Shown: piece after piece, positions 40,133-45,219 of the stretch | Layout of the letters: every line of letters starts with the position of its first letter | Numbering within the stretch: the stretch's first letter is position 1 | Source: Streptomyces xantholiticus | Lineage (GTDB): Bacteria; Actinomycetota; Actinomycetes; Streptomycetales; Streptomycetaceae | Length of the DNA: 45,219 nucleotides | Direction of reading: 5' to 3' | NCBI RefSeq assembly: GCF_014651015.1 | Contig: NZ_BMWB01000042.1 | Span: 1 to 45,219, forward strand | The notes under the pieces: model-generated | Databases searched by the model: none | What the model was told of the DNA's origin: nothing | Seen by the model: only the letters and a program-made list of their open reading frames with translations | Position numbers and translations under genes: made by a program

Positions 40133-41494
40133 ATGACCGAAAGCTCCGTGCATCCCGCCCTTTGGCCCGCCCCGCTCGCGACCGGAGCCGTCGAAGCGAC
40201 GGTCACCGTGCCCGGTTCGAAATCCGTCACGAACCGCGCGCTGGTCCTGGCGGCGCTCGCCTCCGAGCCCGGCTGGCTGCGCCGCCCGCTGCGCTCGCGC
40301 GACACCCTGCTGATGTCCGCCGCACTGCAGGCCATGGGCGTGGGCATCGAGGAGACCGTCTCCTCCAGCACCGCCGGCGGCTCGGCCGACAAGGCCGCCG
40401 CGGGCGCGGGCGAGGCCTGGCGCGTCATTCCCTCCGGCCTGCACGGCCCGGCGACCGTCGACGTCGGAAACGCCGGCACGGTGATGCGCTTCCTGCCGCC
40501 GGTCGCCACGCTCGCCGACGGCCCGATCCGCTTCGACGGCGATCCGCGGTCGTACGAGCGCCCCCTGAACGGCGTCATCGACGCGCTGCGCGCCCTCGGT
40601 GCCCGGATCGACGACGACGGCCGCGGCTCCCTGCCGATGACCGTGCACGGCGGTGGCGCCCTGGAAGGCGGCCCGGTGCGGATCGACGCCTCCTCGTCGT
40701 CCCAGTTCGTCTCCGCGCTGCTGCTGTCCGCCCCGCGTTTCAACCAGGGCGTCGAGGTCCGGCACGTCGGGGGCCGGCTGCCGTCCATGCCGCACATCCG
40801 GATGACGGTGGACATGCTGCGTGCCGTCGGCGCACAGGTCGACGAGCCGGAGACCGGCGGCGAGCCCGATGTCTGGCGGGTGTCGCACAGTGCGCTGCTG
40901 GGCCGCGACCTCACCATCGAGCCCGACCTGTCGAACGCCCAGCCGTTCCTGGCCGCGGCACTGGTGACCGGCGGCCGGGTGACGATCCCCGACTGGCCCG
41001 AGCGCACCACCCAACCCGGTGACGCGCTGCGTGAGATCTTCACCGAGATGGGCGGTTCCTGCGAGCTGACGACGACGACGAACGGTACGGCGCTGGTCTT
41101 CACCGGCAGCGGACGCATCCACGGCATCGACGTGGACCTCGGCGAGGTCGGTGAGCTGACCCCGGGCATCGCGGCGGTCGCGGCGCTCGCCGACTCCCCC
41201 TCGACGCTGCGCGGTGTGGCACATCTGCGGCTGCACGAGACGGACCGGCTGGCGGCCCTCACCAAGGAGATCAACGAGCTCGGCGGTGACGTAACCGAGA
41301 CGGAGGACGGCCTCCACATCCGCCCCCGCCCGCTGCACGGCGGCGTCTTCCGCACGTACGACGACCACCGGATGGCGACGGCGGGCTCGGTGATCGGCCT
41401 CGCGGTGAAGGACGTGCAGATCGAGAACGTGGCCACGACGGCCAAGACGCTGCCCGACTTCCCGCGGATGTGGGCCGAAATGCTCGGGGCCTGA
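40133..41494 (+). CDS. aroA: 3-phosphoshikimate 1-carboxyvinyltransferase (EPSP synthase)
   Basis: 453 residues from ATG 40133. GTG 40124 is an in-frame alternative. PGSKSVTNRALVLAALA gives the substrate lysine K30 and S31. NAGTVMRFLPPV lies near 113-124, RPLNGVIDALRALGA at 143-157, and HLRLHETDRLAALTKEI and YDDHRMATAGSVIGL in the C-terminal half. It joins shikimate-3-phosphate and PEP in the chorismate pathway. A Ser/Ala/Gly-rich insert at about 75-95 (SSSTAGGSADKAAAGAGE) is longer than in E. coli AroA and is probably a surface loop. rsgA starts 4 bp after the stop, so they are co-transcribed. Confidence 0.96.
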   Translation: MTESSVHPALWPAPLATGAVEATVTVPGSKSVTNRALVLAALASEPGWLRRPLRSRDTLLMSAALQAMGVGIEETVSSSTAGGSADKAAAGAGEAWRVIPSGLHGPATVDVGNAGTVMRFLPPVATLADGPIRFDGDPRSYERPLNGVIDALRALGARIDDDGRGSLPMTVHGGGALEGGPVRIDASSSSQFVSALLLSAPRFNQGVEVRHVGGRLPSMPHIRMTVDMLRAVGAQVDEPETGGEPDVWRVSHSALLGRDLTIEPDLSNAQPFLAAALVTGGRVTIPDWPERTTQPGDALREIFTEMGGSCELTTTTNGTALVFTGSGRIHGIDVDLGEVGELTPGIAAVAALADSPSTLRGVAHLRLHETDRLAALTKEINELGGDVTETEDGLHIRPRPLHGGVFRTYDDHRMATAGSVIGLAVKDVQIENVATTAKTLPDFPRMWAEMLGA

Positions 41495-41498
41495 CACC

Positions 41499-42512
41499 AT
41501 GCGCCGCTACGGCAAGCACACCGACGAGGACGACATCCGGTCCCGGCCGAACCGCAAGGGCAACCGGCCGAGGACCAACATCCGCCCCAAGCACGAGGAC
41601 GCCTCAGAGGGGATGGTCCTCACCGTCGACCGCGGCCGGCTGACGTGTCTGGTCCAGGACCGGGTGATCATGGCGATGAAGGCCCGTGAGCTGGGCCGCA
41701 AGGCGGCAGTCGTCGGTGACCGCGTCGGCATCGTGGGCGATCTCTCCGGGGCCAAGGACACCCTGGCGAGGATCGTCCGCATCGAGGGCCGGTCGTCGGT
41801 GCTGCGCCGTACGGCCGACGACGACGATCCGTTCGAGCGGGTCGTCGTCGCCAACGCCGACCAGCTCGCCATCGTCACCGCCCTCGCCGACCCCGAGCCG
41901 CGCCCGCGACTGATCGACCGCTGTCTGGTCGCCGCCTACGACGGCGGTCTCGAGCCGCTTCTGGTGCTGACCAAGTCGGATCTGGCGGCGCCGGACGAAC
42001 TGCTGGAGATGTACGGGTCACTCGGCGTCCCGTACGTGGTCACCACGCGCGAGGAGTTCGTCGACGGTCTGGCCGCGGACCGGGTCCGGGAGTATCTGGT
42101 CGGCCGGACCACCGCGTTCGTCGGGCACTCCGGCGTCGGCAAGACGACGCTGGTGAACGCCCTGGTCCCGGAGGAGAAGCGGCGCATCACCGGCCATGTC
42201 AACGCGGTCACCGGCCGCGGTCGGCACACCACGACCTCGGCCCTCGCCCTGCCGCTCGCGGACAAGCAGGGCGGCTGGGTGATCGACACTCCGGGGGTGC
42301 GCTCCTTCGGGCTGCACCACGTGGACCCGTCCCGGGTCATCCACGCCTTCCAGGATCTGGAACCCGGCACGGAAGGCTGTCCGAGGGCCTGCAGTCACGA
42401 CGAGCCGGACTGCGCCCTGGACACCTGGGTGGCCGAGGGCCACGCCGATCCTGCACGGCTCTACTCGCTGCGGCGGCTGTTGGCCACCCGCGAGCGACGC
42501 GAAGGCGACTGA
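41499..42512 (+). CDS. rsgA: Ribosome small-subunit-dependent GTPase A
   Basis: 337 residues from ATG 41499. It is a circularly permuted GTPase, so G4 TKSD (158-161) precedes G1 GHSGVGKT (209-216) and G3 DTPGV (263-267). An OB-fold precedes it (about 38-100), and the zinc knuckle CPRACSHDEPDC (C294, C298, H300, C305) follows. It helps late 30S maturation. The basic N-terminus RSRPNRKGNRPRT may bind rRNA. Its position directly behind aroA is conserved in actinobacteria, as I recall. Confidence 0.95.
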   Translation: MRRYGKHTDEDDIRSRPNRKGNRPRTNIRPKHEDASEGMVLTVDRGRLTCLVQDRVIMAMKARELGRKAAVVGDRVGIVGDLSGAKDTLARIVRIEGRSSVLRRTADDDDPFERVVVANADQLAIVTALADPEPRPRLIDRCLVAAYDGGLEPLLVLTKSDLAAPDELLEMYGSLGVPYVVTTREEFVDGLAADRVREYLVGRTTAFVGHSGVGKTTLVNALVPEEKRRITGHVNAVTGRGRHTTTSALALPLADKQGGWVIDTPGVRSFGLHHVDPSRVIHAFQDLEPGTEGCPRACSHDEPDCALDTWVAEGHADPARLYSLRRLLATRERREGD

Positions 42513-42538
42513 GTCATCCGTGTTTGCCGCCCGCGACG

Positions 42539-42585
42539 CCTGGTAAGTGCATAATCGCACCAAGTCGAACCAGTTCCGGACCAGG
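42539..42585 (+). promoter_or_regulatory. Possible structured leader of the SMR gene
   Basis: CCTGGT (42539-42544) can pair with ACCAGG (42580-42585), enclosing GTGC/GCAC (42547-42550 with 42557-42560). CATAAT at 42550-42555 looks like a -10 box, so at least part may be promoter, not transcribed leader. No guanidine riboswitch consensus is recognised. Confidence 0.25.
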
Positions 42586-42619
42586 CAGTCGTCGTCACTA
42601 CGCGGGAGGCCCAGGACCA

Positions 42620-42943
42620 ATGGCGTGGCTGCTGGTGGTGGTTGCGGGACTTCTCGAAACGGGCTTCGCCGTCTGCCTCAAGTTGTCGCACGGCTTCACC
42701 CGGCTGTGGCCGACGCTCGCCTTCGCCGCGTTCGCGCTGGGCAGCTTCGGGCTGCTGACCCTCTCGCTGAAGAAGCTCGACGTGGGCCCTGCGTATGCGG
42801 TCTGGACGGGGATCGGCGCCGCCGGCACCGCCATCTACGGCATGGTCTTCCTCGACGACCTGGTATCCGCCCTGAAGATCGTCTCGATCACGCTGGTGAT
42901 CGTCGGAATCATCGGCCTGCAGCTCTCGGGCTCGTCGCAGTGA
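42620..42943 (+). CDS. Small multidrug resistance (SMR) family exporter, Gdx/SugE-like
   Basis: 107 residues from ATG 42620 with GGGAGG upstream. Four helices are seen. E13, in VVAGLLETGFAVCLKLSHGF, is the essential proton/substrate carboxylate. The K-x-x-HGFTRLWP block after helix 1 resembles the Gdx (SugE, guanidinium exporter) branch more than the EmrE branch, but AYAVWTGIGAAGTAIYGMV is common to both. It works as an antiparallel dimer, exporting small cations against H+. Its 3' end overlaps the convergent tetR gene by 35 bp. Confidence 0.88.
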   Translation: MAWLLVVVAGLLETGFAVCLKLSHGFTRLWPTLAFAAFALGSFGLLTLSLKKLDVGPAYAVWTGIGAAGTAIYGMVFLDDLVSALKIVSITLVIVGIIGLQLSGSSQ

Positions 42944-43568
42944 CGTCGTCGCCCACCGCCGCCCGTACCAGCTGGGCGACGCTTCCGCCGGCCGGCGCGA
43001 CGACACAGGAGAGCGCGAGCCGCACCGCGAGCTCGCAGCGCTGCGAAAGGTCGGCCGTCTCGTCGGCCCTCGCACCGTCCGCCGGGCGCCCGCCTCTCGG
43101 CCGCCGCCCGCGCAGAGCCACCAGCGAGCGGTCCCGCACGGCGGCGACGAGGTCGGCAGGAACGGGCAGCCTCGCGTCGGCACGGCGCTGCGCCGGCGCC
43201 TTGGAGTGGACGGCCCCGCTCCGGGGCTGTCTCGGCACCGGCATCCGCTCTCCCCAGCAGCCGGTGAGCAGGGCACGCAGCACGGGCCTCGTCCGCGCCT
43301 CACCGACCGTCCACTCGGCGACGGACACGAGCCGGTCGGCCGTTCCCTCGTTCTGCCCCATCAGCCGTTCCACCCCGCGCAGATACGCGTCGGCCTCGCG
43401 GCGCACCAGGGCCCGGGCCAAGCCGTCCTTGCTGCCGAACTCGTTGTAGAGGGTCTGCCGGGAGACGCCCGCGGCAGCGGCGACGTCGACCATCCGCACT
43501 GCGGACCAGGGCAGGTCGCCAAGTGCCGCGAGCGCGGCGTTCAGCAGTGACTCGCGCGCTGCAGGCAT
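42909..43568 (-). CDS. TetR family transcriptional regulator
   Basis: 219 residues from ATG 43568. The N-terminal HTH (about 5-50) includes VDVAAAAGVSRQTLYNEFGSKDGL, a standard TetR recognition helix. The C-terminal ligand domain is Arg-rich, with KAPAQRRADARLPVPADLV, and ends in a polar tail. A 24-bp palindrome at 43589-43612, 20 bp upstream of its start, is the likely self-operator. The convergent SMR gene at its 3' end is a plausible target, by context only. Divergent from hisN. Confidence 0.9.
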   Translation of the reverse strand: MPAARESLLNAALAALGDLPWSAVRMVDVAAAAGVSRQTLYNEFGSKDGLARALVRREADAYLRGVERLMGQNEGTADRLVSVAEWTVGEARTRPVLRALLTGCWGERMPVPRQPRSGAVHSKAPAQRRADARLPVPADLVAAVRDRSLVALRGRRPRGGRPADGARADETADLSQRCELAVRLALSCVVAPAGGSVAQLVRAAVGDDVTATSPRAAGR

Positions 43569-43588
43569 GGCGGTCGCCTCCCCGGCCG

Positions 43589-43612
43589 GTCAACTCCCGT
43601 CACAGAGTTGAC
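43589..43612. promoter_or_regulatory. TetR-type operator palindrome between tetR and hisN
   Basis: GTCAACTC (43589-43596) and GAGTTGAC (43605-43612) are perfect 8-bp arms with an 8-bp spacer. A nested CCGTCA/TGACGG (43597-43602 with 43609-43614) overlaps them. Position and symmetry fit an autoregulatory operator for the adjacent TetR protein. Confidence 0.6.
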
Positions 43613-43721
43613 GGGCCGCGTTCCACTGTCAAGAGACCCGGCAGGCGCGCCCGGCCGGCCCGCACCGGGCCCGCGGCGGCCGCACGGGAAGGAGCGGGCC
43701 TGCACCGATAGAGTGGCGGCC

Positions 43722-44522
43722 ATGCCCGACTACCACGATGATCTGCGCCTCGCCCACGTCCTCGCGGACGCCGCCGACGCCACCACCATGGAGAGGTTCA
43801 AGGCTCTTGACCTGAAGGTCGAGACGAAGCCCGACATGACTCCGGTGAGCGAGGCGGACAAGGCTGCGGAGGAGCTGATCCGTGGGCAGTTGCAACGGGC
43901 ACGGCCGCGCGACGCGATCATCGGCGAGGAGTACGGCATCGAGGGCACGGGCCCGCGCCGCTGGGTCGTCGACCCGATCGACGGCACCAAGAACTACGTG
44001 CGCGGCGTGCCGGTGTGGGCGACGCTGATCTCGCTGATGGAGGCGGGCGAGGGCGGCTACCAGCCGGTGGTGGGCGTGGTCTCCGCCCCGGCGCTGGGCC
44101 GGCGCTGGTGGGCGGCGAAGGGGGCGGGCGCGTACACGGGCCGCAGCCTCACCTCGGCGACCCGGCTGCACGTCTCGAGGGTCGAGCGCATCCAGGACGC
44201 CTCGTTCGCCTACTCGTCACTGACCGGCTGGGAGGCCCAGGGCCGGCTCGACGGGTTCATGGACCTGACGCGGGCGGTCTGGCGCACCCGGGGGTACGGC
44301 GACTTCTGGCCGTACATGATGGTCGCCGAAGGGTCCGTGGACATCTGCGCCGAGCCCGAGCTGTCGTTGTGGGACATGGCGGCTCCGGCGATCGTGGTCC
44401 AGGAGGCGGGCGGCTCGTTCACCGGCCTCGACGGGCAGGACGGTCCGCACAGCGGCAACGCCGCAGCCTCGAACGGGCTTCTCCACCGCGAGCTGCTGGG
44501 GTATCTCAACCAGCGGTACTGA
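43722..44522 (+). CDS. hisN: Histidinol-phosphatase (inositol monophosphatase family)
   Basis: 266 residues from ATG 43722. GTG 43713 is an alternative. Metal site: E69/E70 in IIGEEYG, and D84 and D87 in WVVDPIDGTKNYVRG. WDMAAPAIVVQEAGGSF near residue 215 supplies the last Asp. The NYVRG/WATLI pattern and the length fit the HisN group that dephosphorylates histidinol phosphate in histidine synthesis, in place of a HisB-type phosphatase. Inositol phosphatase activity cannot be ruled out by eye. It stands apart from other his genes. Divergent from tetR, with 153 bp between starts. Confidence 0.88.
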   Translation: MPDYHDDLRLAHVLADAADATTMERFKALDLKVETKPDMTPVSEADKAAEELIRGQLQRARPRDAIIGEEYGIEGTGPRRWVVDPIDGTKNYVRGVPVWATLISLMEAGEGGYQPVVGVVSAPALGRRWWAAKGAGAYTGRSLTSATRLHVSRVERIQDASFAYSSLTGWEAQGRLDGFMDLTRAVWRTRGYGDFWPYMMVAEGSVDICAEPELSLWDMAAPAIVVQEAGGSFTGLDGQDGPHSGNAAASNGLLHRELLGYLNQRY

Positions 44523-44644
44523 CCGGGCCGAGCGGATCCATCCGGGGCGGCGCCGGAGCGTGCGACGGTGTGCGTGCTGATGCAGTTGTCCGCGCACGCC
44601 CTCTTGCTGACGCACCGCAGGACTGCAACTCTGAGAGTCCCCAC

Positions 44645-44660
44645 ACTTGTGAACTTGTGA
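44645..44660 (+). repeat. Tandem direct repeat ACTTGTGA x2
   Basis: Two exact abutting 8-bp copies (44645-44652, 44653-44660), 44 bp upstream of the CBS-protein start. The position suggests an activator site or promoter element. No known binder. Confidence 0.45.
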
Positions 44661-44703
44661 ATCGGTTCTCGAGAGGCCGATCACCAAGGAGGTGGCTCCA
44701 TTT

Positions 44704-45099
44704 ATGCTCGTCCGTGACGCCATGAGCACGGTGGTCCTCACCATCGGACCCGCACACACACTCCGCCAGGCGGCCCGGCTGATGGCCGCGCGCCGCGTAG
44801 GCGCGGCAGTGGTCCTCGACTCCGACGCGAGCCTCGGCATCCTCACCGAACGGGACATCCTGAACTCGGTCGGCCTGGGACAGGACCCCGACCTGGAGAC
44901 CGCCGGCACCCACACCACCACCGACGTCGTCTTCGCCGCGCCTTCCTGGACCCTGGAGGAGGCGGCCGCTGCAATGGCGCACGGCGGTTTCCGCCACCTG
45001 ATCGTGATGGACGACGGCGGACCGGTCGGCGTCGTCTCCGTACGTGACATCATCCGCTGCTGGGCCCCGGCCAGGCGTCAGGCGGCAACGGCCGCCTGA
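44704..45099 (+). CDS. CBS-domain-pair protein
   Basis: 131 residues from ATG 44704. AAGGAGGT at 44686-44693 is a perfect ribosome-binding site at 10 nt. GTG 44692, inside that site, is rejected. Two CBS motifs fill the protein: MLVRDAMSTVVLTIGPAHTL to GILTERDIL (about 1-60), and TDVVFAAPSWTLEEAAAAM to GVVSVRDIIRCW (about 75-125). Stand-alone CBS pairs bind adenosine nucleotides (ATP, ADP, AMP or SAM) and sense energy state. The target is unknown. A short hairpin follows. Confidence 0.9.
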   Translation: MLVRDAMSTVVLTIGPAHTLRQAARLMAARRVGAAVVLDSDASLGILTERDILNSVGLGQDPDLETAGTHTTTDVVFAAPSWTLEEAAAAMAHGGFRHLIVMDDGGPVGVVSVRDIIRCWAPARRQAATAA

Positions 45100-45110
45100 G
45101 CGGCACTACC

Positions 45111-45127
45111 GCCCGAGCCCTTCGGGC
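45111..45127 (+). terminator. Short hairpin after the CBS gene
   Basis: GCCCGA (45111-45116) pairs with TCGGGC (45122-45127) across GCCCT, 11 bp past the stop codon. A second short stem, GCCTCC/GGAGGC (about 45143-45155), follows. Confidence 0.5.
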
Positions 45128-45173
45128 ACACGGAAGGGGCCGGCCTCCTGGAGGCGGTTTCTAGGGATCGTCG

Positions 45174-45191
45174 CAACACGTGGTCGTGTTG
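45174..45191. repeat. Inverted repeat CAACACG-TGGT-CGTGTTG, possible insertion-sequence end
   Basis: Perfect 7-bp arms at 45174-45180 and 45185-45191, abutting a short minus-strand reading frame that ends at 45193. The run GATCGTCGCAACACG resembles sequence I associate with ends of actinobacterial transposase genes, but this cannot be confirmed within the window. Confidence 0.35.
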
Positions 45192-45192
45192 A

Positions 45193-45219
45193 TCAGGCCG
45201 CGAGTAGTTTATGCAGGCG
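45193..45219 (-). CDS. Possible C-terminal end of a transposase or other gene (partial, at window edge)
   Basis: Reading leftward from the edge, codons give RLHKLLAA and a TGA stop at 45193-45195. The AT-richer codons (AAA, CTA) differ from neighbouring genes. With the adjacent inverted repeat this hints at an insertion sequence entering the window from the right. Eight residues are too few for a firm call. Confidence 0.25.
   Translation of the reverse strand, partial: RLHKLLAA

Noticed and set aside
39209..41500. 763-codon minus-strand open frame opposite the M50 and aroA genes
   Set aside because: Translation is Arg/Gly/Gln-rich with no domain and overlaps two strongly supported genes.
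42513..42619. Guanidine riboswitch upstream of the SMR exporter
   Set aside because: No ykkC or mini-ykkC core or ACGR loop pair could be recognised. Only a short inverted repeat is present.
1..45219. CRISPR arrays, tRNA or rRNA genes, prophage or integrase genes
   Set aside because: No regularly spaced repeats, cloverleaf or rRNA sequences, and no phage-type genes were seen on either strand.

Overview
The window reads as chromosomal DNA of a Streptomyces species. Codon use is very high-GC, and the gene set is typical of the genus: nickel superoxide dismutase, a WhiB-like WblE protein, the DasR/DasABC chitosaccharide system, SigR-RsrA, a SigH-type sigma factor with its anti-sigma partner, and a B12-riboswitch-controlled class Ia ribonucleotide reductase. 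From memory, the gene order matches the S. coelicolor segment running down from sodN (about SCO5254) to hisN (about SCO5208), so this looks like conserved core chromosome, not an accessory island. No rRNA or tRNA, CRISPR array, prophage or complete insertion sequence is visible. The last bases may touch an insertion sequence.

Layout. 0-6 kb: the end of an amino-acid ABC transporter ATPase, a decayed methyltransferase, a CGNR zinc-finger protein, divergent sodX/sodN, a membrane glycosyltransferase and three small or enzymatic genes. 5.9-8.5 kb: a two-gene family 2B encapsulin operon, with a shell protein carrying a cyclic-nucleotide-binding-like insert and a polyprenyl diphosphate synthase cargo. 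8.6-15.4 kb: a PLP enzyme, a Na+/H+ antiporter beside a UBP-type zinc finger, the anti-sigma/SigH pair, a diacylglycerol-kinase-like protein and wblE. 15.5-24.4 kb: a PdtaS-like histidine kinase, then the das locus (degenerate SIS gene, dasD, dasC, dasB, dasA, divergent dasR) with DasR-responsive elements. 24.5-30.7 kb: DUF3311/MctP permease, GNAT, B12 riboswitch and nrdAB. 30.8-45.2 kb: M15 peptidase, deformylase, TPR protein, two HD-domain membrane proteins, rsrA/sigR, hydrolase, SRAP protein, M50 protease, aroA, rsgA, SMR exporter, TetR, hisN and a CBS-domain protein.

How the genes work together. DasABC imports (GlcNAc)n, DasD trims it, and DasR senses the resulting sugar phosphate and represses through dre sites. 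SodX trims pro-SodN. RsrA holds SigR until thiol oxidation, and the UshX/RshA-like protein probably holds SigH. Translationally coupled pairs with start/stop overlaps are sigH with its anti-sigma gene, dasB-dasC, DUF3311-mctP, nrdA-nrdB and sigR-rsrA.

No wholly new system stands out. The most unusual points are a cluster of regulatory palindromes including an orphan dre-like site upstream of the histidine kinase, a 15-bp-arm inverted repeat built of tandem palindromes just before dasR, a hairpin between encapsulin shell and cargo genes, and three disrupted genes (methyltransferase, SIS-domain protein, M15 peptidase signal peptide). Function calls rest on motif recognition by eye. No database search was possible.
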